Shown here: piece after piece, positions 51,533-60,930 of the stretch
How the letters are laid out: each line of letters starts with the position of its first letter
Numbering within the stretch: position 1 is the first letter of the stretch
Source: Narthecium ossifragum
Lineage: Eukaryota > Streptophyta > Magnoliopsida > Dioscoreales > Nartheciaceae
DNA length: 64,000 nt
Assembly: GCA_963920575.1 (NCBI GenBank)
Contig: OY986973.1
Span: forward strand, 1,798,001 to 1,862,000
Direction of reading: 5' to 3'
Program-made: the position numbers and the translations under genes
The notes under the pieces: model-generated
Seen by the model: only the letters and a program-made list of their open reading frames with translations
Databases searched by the model: none
Told to the model about the DNA's origin: nothing

Positions 51533-52124
51533 AGTACCGTCCCTAGGGCCCCTAAAAAAATTGGTCAATTTGTAGGGGCCCCTTAGTCTAGTACTTTGAT
51601 AGCGGCGGGGCATCGGACATTGATGGGAGAGATTTAATTATGGAGTTAAAAATATTGATAGAAGTTTTACTGGAAGAAGTGAAGAAACCAATTGAAATCC
51701 TCAATTATTTGAAAGCCAAGTAGGAGTGTTTTCCGAATTTGTGGATTACTTATAGAATACTTTTGACTATTACGATTACGGTTGCATCTGGAGAAATTTT
51801 TCAAAGTTGAAGTTGATTAAGTCTACCTTCGATCAACCATGTCACAAAAAACGATGAACGATTTGGCCATGTTGTCAATTGAAAAAGCTTTGGTGGATGA
51901 CATAAACTATACAAGCTTAATTAACACTTTTACCTCTAAAAATGATAGAACGGGGGTGTTCTAGTGATACTTTTTTTTCTTGGACAATTTTAATGAGAAA
52001 TATTTGTATGAATTTACTTTTTTTAATGCTTATAATATTTTAAAGTGTTTTTTATATGTTAGAAATTTAATCATTGAAATGTAAAAGGCTCGAAATTAGG
52101 GTAGGGCCTCCGAATACTCAGGAC
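51533..52124 (+). mobile_element. Decayed hAT element with transposase C-terminal (dimerisation) remnant
   Basis: The left end CAGTACCGTCCCTAGGGCCC and the reverse complement of the right end near 52105-52124 (CGTCCTGAGTATTCGGAGGC) are similar, though the pairing is imperfect. Between 51660 and 51950 broken frames read VASGE...FFKVE, LRSTMSQKTMNDLAMLSIEK and INTFTSKN, the C-terminal hAT dimerisation domain of plant zinc-finger/MYM-like transposases. Stops and frameshifts are present and the catalytic part is missing. Confidence 0.65.
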
Positions 52125-52229
52125 GTCTTTATGACCACGTGCCTATGTACGCGTATCATTTTCCATATAAATAAGTACGTAATAGAGACCATGTCACGTT
52201 GCATATTACAACAGCGGTATTGCTTAATT

Positions 52230-52707
52230 TGTAAAACATCGTCGCTGCCGGCACTCACATGACGACGGGAACTATGGAGTGGGCAATGGCTCTTCTACTC
52301 ATCCTCAAGCTCTGGAGAAGGGCCAGATCGGAGATAGACATGCACGTAGGTTGCCACCGGTTGTTGACTGATTCAAACCTCTCCAAGCTCCAGTATCTCC
52401 GCAACATCATCAATGAGACTCTCCGGCTGTACCCAGCTGCCCCTCTTCTCGGTCCGCCTGAATCAATCCGATCGAGGACTGTGTTGTGGGAGGGTAACAC
52501 ATTCCCTCGCAGCACGATGTTACTGGTAAATGCTCATGCCATACAAAGGGACCCAAACCATTGGAGTAAACCTTAGACAGAGAGGTTTGATGGTGATGGT
52601 TGGGCTCGAAAAGGGGAGCTGGGGTTCAAGAACGTACCCTTTGGCTCTGGAAGGAGAGCATGTCCCGGAGAAGGTTTGGCCATGCGCATGCATGATGGGG
52701 TTGACGT
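52230..52707 (+). pseudogene. CYP81-type cytochrome P450 pseudogene, 5' part, split by a hAT insertion
   Basis: The second-exon region of a CYP81-like monooxygenase: AGTHMTTGTMEWAMALLL (I-helix, normally AGTDTS), NETLRLYPAAPLL (K-helix ExxR), then a damaged PERF region (stop at 52573: SKP-stop-TERF) and the heme loop PFGSGRRACPGEGLAMRM. The first exon is absent. A 4-nt insertion after AMRM shifts the frame, and the reading is then cut at 52707 by the hAT element. The remainder continues at 54052. It is non-functional: the conserved Asp-Thr of the I-helix is altered, and there is a stop and a frameshift. Confidence 0.85.
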
Positions 52708-54043
52708 TAGTGGCGGAACGAGGGGGGGGGGGGGGGGGGGGCGAGGGGGGCGGCCGCCCCCCCGGGCAACGCCGGAACCCCCCCCCCCCCCCCCCCCTCA
52801 AAGTATTGGAACAGGGTTTTAGTCGAAGCGGTGGCGAGGAGCAATGTAGTTATTGTGGATGCTAGCAAAGAGGATAAAAGAGTAATTAATGGATTTGTTG
52901 TCGGGTTTTGTCTTATCTAAGACGGAGAGGTTAAGATAAATTAGGGAAGAGGGTACATTTAGGATGGATGGAAGCTGGAGCAGGGACACGTGAAGTGATT
53001 TAAGCCCGAGAGAAATTGCTACGTCCTATTGGTTGGATTTTTATTCGAATTTAGGATATACATATATGAAAAAGCTGCTGCCAATCCTCATATATATGAG
53101 ATACTATCCAGGATGTTGCTCATATGTCTTAACCGTTAATTTCTGCATCTAGCTATCTATTATATAAGACAAGATGTATTCTATCGCATACAGCTGACGA
53201 TGCCCGATTCAAATTTTGTTACGATATATGAGGCGATCAAGATGAAGCCATCTGAAAAGGAGCAGTGGTGGGTGGTGGTCACCCGGTGTTAGGAAAGAGA
53301 GAGAGAGAGAGGAGTAGTGGGAGTTGGTGGTTATCCGTGTCATGTGACACAGGGAGTCCACCTAATATATTATAAGGTAAAGATCCAAAGTATTTCTTAT
53401 TAGGGGTTAATGTCATATTCCACCTTAAAAAGTTCTAAATTTCGCATTTCGTGTCATATTCTTTCATATATCATTATTTTTCGGGGTCATGTTATATGCT
53501 CATTGAGTTAATTTCATCCAAATATAAAAGTGAAAAATTCAAACGGGTTTAGTTTACCTCATACTAGGCTTCTATCACACCATCATACCAACCGTTTAGA
53601 TTTGTTTGAATCTCATCCAACGGGTTTAGTTTGCCTCATACTATGTTTATTGAGTTGGCATTGATCTTAACAGTTGCGACTGCAATCATTGAGAGAGTCT
53701 TCTCTTCGATGAATATTATCAAATCTGATTTCCGTAATAAGATGGGAGATGACTGGATGAATGATTGCATGGTAGTATACATCGAGCGGGAAATTTTTGA
53801 AACTATTGAGAACGAAGATATTTTGTAACGTTTTCAAAAAATGTAAAAGCGTAGGATCCAACTTCCACCTCTCAATCATAGCACATAGTATGGTACATAT
53901 ATTTTAATATTTATATTGTTTTTATTCCTTGATTTTTCATATTCTAATTCTAATGTACCTTTTGCATTACTTAGAAGAAAAAAAATTTGGTCATTTTGTT
54001 TTAGATTTCGCCCCCCTTAAGTCTCATCCTGGTTCCGCCACTG
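52708..54043 (+). mobile_element. hAT (Ac-like) element inserted in the CYP81 pseudogene, exact 8-bp target duplication
   Basis: 1336 bp with ends AGTGGCGGAACGAGG and CCTGGTTCCGCCACTG, flanked by GTTGACGT at 52700-52707 and 54044-54051. The 3' part encodes a transposase remnant (53631-53828: ELALILTVATAIIERVFSSM, then MNIIKSDFRNKMGDDWMNDC), the hAT C-terminal dimerisation domain, ending in an early stop. The catalytic region is missing, so the copy is defective. Near the left end is a long run of G followed by a long run of C (52719-52798). Confidence 0.9.
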
Positions 54044-54051
54044 GTTGACGT

Positions 54052-54137
54052 TACGTTGGGGGCGCTGATCCAATGCTTCAAGTGGAAAAGGATTGGAGGA
54101 GAGGAGGTCGACATGATCGGAGCCGGAGGCATCGAGC
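54052..54137 (+). pseudogene. CYP81-type P450 pseudogene, 3' part
   Basis: This continues the copy interrupted at 52707: [20 protein letters not shown], then a degenerate end where GPGLTMPKAEPLEAM would be expected. A MITE-like sequence starts at 54138 and replaces the last codons, so the true C-terminus is lost. Confidence 0.8.
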
Positions 54138-54352
54138 TCACGTTTGGTGTGGAGATAGCTTATTCCGGGTCAAGGGGGTCAAGGGTTTTTGAGAATAGGA
54201 AAAGTGAGATTATCTAACGGGGATAGAAAAAATAGAGTGGTAGTGATAGGTGAAATAATGATAGAATAGTAATAATTATTTTTTATGTTTGATAATAAGT
54301 GTTGAGGTAAGGGGGATAAGAGGGGTTATCCCTCTTATCCCGCACCAAACAG
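54138..54352. mobile_element. MITE with GTTTGGTGTGG ends
   Basis: About 215 bp. The left end GTTTGGTGTGGAGATAGCTT and the reverse complement of the right end (GTTTGGTGCGGGATAAGAGG) form an inverted pair. The interior is AT-rich with AATAATGATAG motifs. A related copy lies at 57652-57833. It sits at the 3' end of the P450 pseudogene. Confidence 0.6.
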
Positions 54353-55099
54353 GGGATGTGTATAAGCCTCTCGATCCAGCTGTGAGCAGTCCAGGCCATT
54401 ATCAAGTTAATCATATGCCAATGTAATTTAGTATTTGTGTGAGTAAATTTCTTATATAACAAATTTGGCATTGATGGTGGGCCGGGCTTTCATGGGTTCA
54501 CCTGTAGTTATGAAACCTTTCTATCTCAATATATATTAATGTTTCTAAAGTTAATAGACCATATTACACTTTGATATCCTATAATTACATAGATTAGCAT
54601 TCCAATACCCTCGTCTTCCAAAATCATATAAAACTATTCTATAGTTTGAAAACATGATAATTTAGTCCAGACTGTCAATCGCCGTTAGGATGAATCACGG
54701 AAAACCGGTCACGTGACGCGCACGTGATCGGTTTTCATACATACGTGACCGGCGACGACGGGCGCGTCGGTCGCTCCACCATCGGACTCCCTCCTGGAGT
54801 CCCTCCGCATCAGCCAGTGGTAGATCTCCACAACCTCCGGTACGCACCGAACGGAAGCCGCCTGCTAACCTCGCCCCTCTCGCCGGCGGTGGAGGTGGTG
54901 GAGGAGGCGGAGGAACCCGCAAGCCCATGGACGGCTCAGTCCCTGATGCTTCTCACGGCGATGTCAGTGGGGGAATAGGTGGCAATCCAGTGGGACAAAA
55001 ATCTTAACTAATTTTTCTCGTGGTAGACGCCGTTGTGGTCGTCTCGGATGAAGACGTGGTCGAAGACAAGGATGAAGAGCTAGCAGAAGTCGAAGGCGT

Positions 55100-55360
55100 G
55101 TAGGAAGGGGAGATGGCGAGGGACAAGACGGCGGAGGAGGGGCAACATGAGCAGGAGGAATAGGGGAACTAGGAGGCGTCGGAGCTAGTGTCGAGGGAGG
55201 CGAGAAAGGGCTGGGAAGGGGTGCCGAGCTGGGTGCGGATGACATAGGTGGTGGTTTGGAGGAGGCTGCGGGCGGAGGTGATGGGGACGGAGAACTTCTT
55301 CGGCTTAGAGGTGGAGGGTTTGGCAGCGGCGAGGGAGGAGAGGTAGAGTTGGGACTCATC
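55100..55360 (-). pseudogene. Captured fragment of a pepsin-like aspartyl protease (AED3/nepenthesin type)
   Basis: In the minus-strand frame beginning about 55358 the reading is SQLYLSSLAAAK..., then VPITSARSLLQTTTYVIRTQ and LGTPSQPFLASLDTSSDAS. This matches the start of the mature domain of plant A1 proteases (VPIASGR..LQ.PTYVVRA.LGTP.Q..L.A.DTSNDAAW), including the first catalytic D-T-S. The Trp after DTSSDAS is a stop codon (TAG), and the second catalytic half is absent. It is therefore an inactive captured piece; the large proline-rich frames here are shadows. Confidence 0.7.
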
Positions 55361-55459
55361 CTAGGTGAGGAGAGGTGACCACCAAAGAGAAGAGTGGGGT
55401 GACGGTGCCGACAATGGCTTCAGGCTTTGCCGTTGAAGCAGACAACGGTGACGACGTGC

Positions 55460-55478
55460 CGAGGGGGGGGGGGGGGGT
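55460..55478. repeat. G homopolymer tract
   Basis: A run of about 14 G inside the MULE-like element. This is a likely assembly and length-variation site. Confidence 0.8.
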
Positions 55479-56130
55479 TACCTGGAAGTCAGGAGAGGGC
55501 GAGGGGCTTGGGTGGTTCGTCGAGGGAGAGGAAGTGGAAGGAGAGGGACGAAGGGAAGGAGAAGAGTGGGTGGGAGAGGAGGATGGAGCGAGCGGCTTGG
55601 AGGAGGAGGTGGTGGTGGTGTACCATGGGGAACGAGGGGAGCAGGAGAGGAGGCCGAGGGCGAGCATGATGACCTCATCTTCTTTCTCCTCCTCCTCCCC
55701 ATTGGAGGAGGGCCGCGTCGCCGCAGGCGAGCAGGTTGACCTCCGTTTGCCGGCGAGGGAACACGCCAGCGGTGGGAGCTCGGGGGACGCCGGATCTCCA
55801 TCATTGCTTGGGCGACGGATCTAAGCGGAGGCCAGCGGTGCTTTCTTTCTCCCTCATGTATCTCTCTCTCTCTCTTCCCACGTCAGCAACACAGGCGAGA
55901 AAACTATGAAAATAGAAAGAAAGAAAAATAGTCAAAATTAAGGAAAACTAGTCAAAATAAAGCACAGTAACCGGTATGCTGTCAAATTAAGTAACGGCGT
56001 TGGGATGGCGGAACTAAATTGTATAATTTTAAAAGTTAGGGGTACATTTTTGTAATTTTAAATGTTAAGGGTAGTAGAAGGCTAATCCGTGAAACCACAT
56101 GGTATCAAAGTGTTTCTTTCCTAGTTAATA

Positions 56131-56477
56131 ACTCATGAATTTTCTTTTGGGACAATGCCACTGGGTGTTTATGCCACCATTGACTCAAAAATATATTCGT
56201 TTTCTTCTTCCTCCTCTTCCTTTTACTTTTTTTTTGAAAAAATTGAATCGAAAGATTAAGACAGACCAGCCGATTACAAACTCAGAACAGACGACCATCA
56301 GGCCATAAAACGAAATGAGTTGCAATCTCTTATTCCATATGACCACAACACTCTCATCTACAAATAAATATACATATCACCGCCCTAAGATGGCTGTAGA
56401 TGTTGCTTTTTTAGCATCAAAGAAGACAAAAAAAAGCACGTTTTAAATATAAATATGGTTGTTGATAAGTCGGTTAA
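56131..56477. other. AT-rich gap between elements, possible LINE tail
   Basis: There is no gene. A T-run (56229-56236) followed by sequence resembling the 3' end of a minus-strand non-LTR element (GATTACAAACTCAGAACAGA) may be a short LINE remnant. Nothing else is visible. Confidence 0.35.
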
Positions 56478-57259
56478 GGGGTTTTTACATATCTATCCTT
56501 CAAAAGTTTCTAAATATCACAATTACCCCTATATTTTTTCGGCTTACTAAAATACCCTTCAAATTTTGAACAATCCGTAAACCTACCCCTCGGGTTACTT
56601 ACCGGTGAATCTTCATGGAATATTCTTAACGCCGTTAACGGCGCAATGTAAAAAGACCTCCTCGCCCTCTTCTTCATCTCTTACGTCACCGACTTCCTCC
56701 TCGTCTGGTCCCTCATCTTCCCCTCCCTCTCCGACCTCCTCCTTCTCCTCCCCACCTCCTCCCCTCTCCTCCACCTTCCCCTTCCCGTCCAGATCACTCC
56801 CGTGGAGGAACCCCAATCAGTGTCTAAATCCCCTCCTCTCCCTGGCCGCACCCGCAACCTCAGCCTCGTCGTCTCCGGCCTTTACTTCTCGAATGACAAC
56901 CTCGACCTTAATGCCTCCGAGCTCCATGTCCCTCAACATGTGCTCGCAGCTCTCAGCATCGAGATCCTCAAGGCCGCAAGTGAGAGAAGCGGCGGGGCCC
57001 TCGAAGGTGTCGCCTTCCTCCTGAGCTCTGACTTCCTAGGAGGCCCCGCAGTGACATACGCAGTAGCATGAAGAGGCCGGCTAAGGTGGCAGGAAGAGGG
57101 AGGCAAAAAGAACAGCTCCGGCTCTGGCGGTGGTGCCACCAGTACTGGTAGCAATAGTGTGGGGAGCGGGAAGGTGTCGGAGAGCTCGACGGGGGAGAAG
57201 TGGTGTGTGGCTAACGCGATGGCGGGGAGGCAGCGGCTGCAGGCGGCGCTGGACTACGC
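56478..57259. mobile_element. Left part of a further MULE-like element carrying an X8-domain fragment; right end lost in the gap
   Basis: It starts GGGGTTTTTACATATCTATC, close to the ends of the elements at 62070 and 48283 (GGGTTATTTACATATATC, GGGCCAATTACAGATATATC). A GC-rich interior follows (56650-57259). The other end was not found and may lie inside the assembly gap, so the element call rests on one end plus the interior composition. Confidence 0.5.
57129..57259 (+). pseudogene. Start of an X8 (CBM43) domain, cut by the gap
   Basis: The plus-strand frame reads GGGATSTGSNSVGSG (a Gly/Ser linker), then KWCVANAMAGRQRLQAALDY and A at the gap edge. This is the beginning of an X8 carbohydrate-binding domain (WCVA....LQAALDYACG), as found at the end of GH17 beta-1,3-glucanases and in plasmodesmal callose-binding proteins. 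Everything after LDYA is hidden by the N run. It is probably a captured fragment; a real gene cannot be excluded without the missing bases. The open frame just upstream (56654-57071) is unrecognised. Confidence 0.6.
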
Positions 57260-57459
57260 NNNNNNNNNNNNNNNNNNNNNNNNNNNNNNNNNNNNNNNNN
57301 NNNNNNNNNNNNNNNNNNNNNNNNNNNNNNNNNNNNNNNNNNNNNNNNNNNNNNNNNNNNNNNNNNNNNNNNNNNNNNNNNNNNNNNNNNNNNNNNNNNN
57401 NNNNNNNNNNNNNNNNNNNNNNNNNNNNNNNNNNNNNNNNNNNNNNNNNNNNNNNNNNN
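57260..57459. other. Assembly gap, 200 N
   Basis: 200 undetermined bases, interrupting an X8 coding fragment on the left and a MITE-like end on the right. Confidence 0.99.
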
Positions 57460-57524
57460 CCCAAACCCGTTTATTTCGGGTCGGGTTGGGTTCATGGGTT
57501 ATGACCCGAATTGCCACCCCTAGT
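57460..57524. mobile_element. Right end of a hAT-like MITE (GGGTCGGGTT...GCCACCCCTA)
   Basis: The sequence directly after the gap, CGGGTCGGGTTGGGTTCATG, ends in TTGCCACCCCTAG. It is similar in style to the element at 62676-63286 (ends TAGGGGTGTCC / GGACACCTCTA). The left end is not visible. Confidence 0.5.
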
Positions 57525-57651
57525 TGAAATTAATTGCGGGCCAAAGACAAACGATCAAGTTGGGCTCATTTAAACTAAAGTGGAGCTTGATCGAGCATAT
57601 TTATAGAGATGAGCTCATAACGCTAACTCTCTCTAGTCTTTCTCCACCTCG

Positions 57652-57833
57652 TTTGGTATGGGGTTAGAAAAAGTGGGAATGAGGGATTTTAGGATTAAGA
57701 AAAATGAGAATAAAATAATAATAATTAGTTGAAATAAGAAAAGATAAAATGGTAATAGTAATGATTACTTAGAATAATAAAAACTAAAATAAAAATAAAA
57801 GAAAAAATGTTTGGGATAAGTGTCCCACACCAA
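57652..57833. mobile_element. MITE with GTTTGGTATGGGG ends
   Basis: About 180 bp. The left end GTTTGGTATGGGGTTAGAAA and the reverse complement of the right end (GTTTGGTGTGGGACACTTAT) form an inverted pair around an A/T-rich core. Same family as 54138-54352. Confidence 0.6.
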
Positions 57834-58277
57834 ACACTTTCTTTCCTTGCTGGCTCCACCCCCATTGTCTGATATAAACTTGGCTGCACTTCTCTCCGTA
57901 GTCTAATGCAATCCATTATCTCTTGCTATGATAGATATGAAGGTAGGGAGTTGAGCAGGCACTACGCAGCTAACGTGCCAGCTCCCTAGTGGGTGGCAAA
58001 AAGATGTGGCTGTTTGTCGGCTACTGATACAAGTGTCTCTCTTGCTACAATACATCCTCGGATCTGGTGTGTCCCTAAAGTCACCGAGAACTAGATAAAA
58101 GTATGCCATTGACTTATTAAATCGTATTGAGCAGCCCAGGACTTAACAAAGATTACATAAATGGTACTTATAAAAAAAATCTGACTCAATAAAAACAACA
58201 ATTTAACCCAACTTAGATGCATACAAAAAGAATCTGGTTTTAAATTCAGAGAAGTTTGACTAATACAATTAATCATG

Positions 58278-59120
58278 GTTTAGCTTTTTTTTTTTTTGAT
58301 TAGATGAGCCCTAAAACGGGCTTACAAAAACCTATCCAAACGCCTTGATTTGAAGATCAAAACATATGCAAAAACTCCTCGACACTCCAATCTCTACCAT
58401 CGTAGTCAAGAAAGCTCAAAACCAAATGCAAAAACTCCTCGACACTGCAATCTCTACATTCGTAGTCAATAAAGCTCAAAACCATATGCAAAACTTCATT
58501 GGCATAAACACAATCAAATAGCGCATGTGTAATGCTCTCGATCTCGATCTCTTCTCCAATCCACATCGAGAACAGTGCTCATCAGAAACAAGCTTTGCTT
58601 TCCAAAGCCTATCCTTTACCGTCAATTTTCCATGAAGCATTTTTCAAATAAACTGCTTAACGTGAGGACCAGCGGAAAATTTCCAAGCATTCCTCCATAC
58701 ACTTATCTCTTCCCACCTTTTGTCCTTAACCTTCTTTTGAATAAGAAAGTTATATGCAGATGTAGTAGTGCACACACCAGATCTGTGAGATGCCCACTTG
58801 CAACTATCTGCTGAACTAATTGGCACTGTGGCAATCTCCTCTATTAAGCAAAGATGCCCAAAGGAGTTGAGTTTATCTACATTCCATTGCATACCATTTT
58901 GTAGATCCCCAACCAGGGCAGAGTTATAGCTATCATCACTATTAAACATTATTGGAGATATGGCAAGAGGCACTTCATGAACCCATTCATCATGTAAAAT
59001 GCTCAAAGAGCTTTCCCTGCCACGTTTGCAAAGCAAACCACCCCGTGCCCTCGCACAAGGCCTTCCAATATATAGATCCCAGTTTGAAGCTCCTCTTTGA
59101 TGGTAACAACTCATCATCCT
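58278..59120 (-). mobile_element. LINE (non-LTR retrotransposon) remnant, 3' part with zf-RVT domain
   Basis: Minus strand. A T-run at 58284-58297 is the poly(A) tail. Reading upstream from it, the frame 59117-58644 contains GASNWDLYIGRPCARARGG, SILHDEWVH and SAYNFLIQKKV...WRNAWKF...HVKQFI, then MLHGKLTVKDRLWKAKLV, and finally CSRCG...ITHALFDCVYANEV. This is the zinc-binding reverse-transcriptase-associated domain of plant LINE ORF2. Stops and frame changes make it inactive. A direct repeat of about 62 bp lies at its 3' end (58370-58492). Confidence 0.85.
58370..58492. repeat. Two direct copies of a unit of about 62 bp
   Basis: ATGCAAAAACTCCTCGACAC...TAGTCAAGAAAGCTCAAAAC occurs twice in tandem, with a few differences (CTCCAATCTCTACC against CTGCAATCTCTACA). 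A partial third start (ATGCAAAACTTC) follows. It lies in the LINE 3' region. Confidence 0.9.
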
Positions 59121-59139
59121 TATATGAAAAGATGATTAT

Positions 59140-59895
59140 AACTTAACAAACATGTTGGCGCAGGGGTAACGTGGATCTCTAGATTGGAGAGACAACCAGA
59201 CTCTCTATGGGAGAGACAACCAGATTTCTATGGGGAAGAAACAAAAAAAACCCTAATTTTATTCATCAACCAAAACTGTCTCTACAAACTCTAAGGCCTC
59301 CTTTTATGGTTTCAAGGAAAGACCAACCCAACTCAAACATGGACTCAAACATCATTATTCAAGTTCTAATCCTGGAACTCAATAGAGAAATCCTACTCAA
59401 AATAGGAAAAGTTATCAAAAATAGAAACCGATAAAACTGTCTAAAAAGGAAAGTTTTAACTAAAATTGAATTTTTAAGCCAAATGAAGAAGAATTTGGAT
59501 TCGGGGGTCAAGGTCATGGAGAGCTCGAAGATCTCCGATGATTCACGACGGGCTCGTCGACCTGGTCGTTTCGACTGGTTGCACGCCCCGATCGGACACC
59601 CGGATCAAAAATTATGGCCATCCAAAGATCTCAGTCGGACGGATGGGGTCCGAATACGTCCGGATCGCCTCGGGAGCTGCTCCGGATCGGACTCGGTCAG
59701 GTCCGCCCTTGGTCCTGCATCACATGTTGTCCTACGTGGAGCCTATGTGGAGAGGGTTATCCTACGTGGAGGGGGATAGTAGGGGAGGGAAGGAAGTTAG
59801 TGGGGGATAGTGGGGGGTTATTGAGGAGTTATTAAGGGAGTTGGGAAGAGAGGGTAGTTACGACTTACTAGTTCGATTTATATTTAGCCTTGCTA
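59140..59895. mobile_element. Insertion within the LINE, solo-LTR-like
   Basis: The LINE coding sequence stops near 59120 and resumes near 59905, so about 0.75 kb is inserted. It begins close to TGTTGGCGCAGGGGTAACG and is GC-rich in the middle (59510-59720). Two direct copies of a TCCTACGTGGAG motif occur at 59729 and 59760. The layout suits a solo LTR, but clear TG/CA ends with a target duplication were not found. Confidence 0.4.
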
Positions 59896-60150
59896 AATTA
59901 CTTCAAGATCGTGTCATCCTGCTCCATAAATTTTCCCATTCGGCCCATCTTCAAAGCAAGCTGCCTGGTACCAAGATCATGCATGCCAAATCCTCCTACC
60001 TCCAAAGGTAAATACACCTCCTTTCAAGCCACAATACTCAAGCTAGATCTCCTTCCTTTTCATAGGAATTGTCTGCAAATTTTTTCCATAGGAATTAATC
60101 CTGGTCTAGCTGCAAGCTCTATAACATCCTTCATCACTGTTTATAGATAG
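59896..60150 (-). mobile_element. LINE remnant, reverse transcriptase C-terminal part
   Basis: The minus strand reads LEVGGFGMHDLGTRQLALKM then GRMGKFMEQDD, and before it IMEKICRQFL-like sequence. These are the end of the LINE reverse transcriptase (W..VC.P...GGLG..DL...N.ALL.KW). It joins the zf-RVT part at 58278-59120 across the insertion. It contains stops. Confidence 0.75.
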
Positions 60151-60332
60151 AAAAATAGCCAGGACAGTTTATATACGCACAATCCCTCTGCCATTAAATC
60201 AAATCAAACTCAGATTAAAGATTAATGAAGCAATTTGCCTAGTAATTGATTTGATGCTTTTTTGAAGTCCATTCATTGGCTAGCTTTTGGTTTTGTATGT
60301 TGGCGTCTCTAATCGTTGTAGCCTTGTAGGTA

Positions 60333-60930
60333 ATGCTGTCCGCCGGCACCGACACGTCTGCCGTGACGTTGGAATGGGCGATGTCATTACTCTTGGAACC
60401 ATCCGGACACACTCGCAAAGGCCAGAGCAGAGCTCGACAACGCCGTCGGACACGACCGCCTTATCTCCGAGTCAAACTTCCCCAACCTTTCCTTCCTCCA
60501 CTGCATCATCATTCATCCAAGAGACTCTCCGGCTACTGTGGTGATCATCCCGGCCCACGAGTCCTCCGACTCTCCGAGGACTGCACCGTCGCGGGCTACC
60601 AAGTGCCTTGCGGCAAGATGCTACTAGTGAGCGCGTGGGAAATCCAACGCGACCCAAAGCTGTGGGATGATCCAGAAAGTTTCAAGCCGGAGAGGTTCGC
60701 GAGCGGTGGCGTCGGCGATGGCAGAGGGATGATCCCGTTCGGAGCGGGGCGAAGAGGGTGCCCCCGCGGCGGCGGGGGCCTCGCCATGCGCGTGGTGGCG
60801 CTGGCGCTGGGCGCAATGATCCAGTGCTTCGAATGGAGTCGCGTAGGGGAGGCGGACGTCGACGTGAACGAAGGCTCCGGACTAACACTCCGAAGGCCGT
60901 GTCGTTGGAGGCGCTGTGCGAGCCACGTGT
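60333..60930 (+). pseudogene. CYP81-type cytochrome P450 pseudogene, second copy
   Basis: Starts after a probable acceptor (TTGTAG) with MLSAGTDTSAVTLEWAMSLL (intact I-helix AGTDTS). It then shifts frame: the other frame continues NHPDTLAKARAELDNAVGHD and RLISESNFPNLSFL. The K-helix ETLRL is lost or damaged. The first frame returns with EDCTVAGYQVPCGKMLLVSA, LWDDPESFKPERF (PERF) and PFGAGRRGCPRGGGGLAMRV. In the heme loop the normal CPGEG is replaced by CPRGGGG. After LTL the frame is lost (LRRPCRWRRC). The first exon is absent. Compared with the first copy it is more GC-rich. Confidence 0.85.

Larger units (their letters stand above)
54557..56121. mobile_element. Pack-MULE-like element with near-perfect 9-bp target duplication and an aspartyl-protease fragment
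   Basis: 1565 bp flanked by AAGTTAATA (54548-54556) and TAGTTAATA (56122-56130), 8 of 9 identical. The inverted ends share ACACTTTGATA and GGATTAGC-like blocks over about 100 bp. Near the left end is a G-box palindrome (54701-54735). The GC-rich middle (54960-55800) holds a piece of a pepsin-like protease on the minus strand. The subterminal sequence (TAGTCAAAATTAAGG, AACGGCGTTGGGATGGCGG) resembles the foldback element at 11.4-12.1 kb. There is no transposase. Confidence 0.85.

Noticed and set aside
56605..57071. Open frames upstream of the X8 fragment as part of a GH17 glucanase
   Set aside because: No GH17 motif is readable in any frame; only the X8 start and its Gly/Ser linker are supported.
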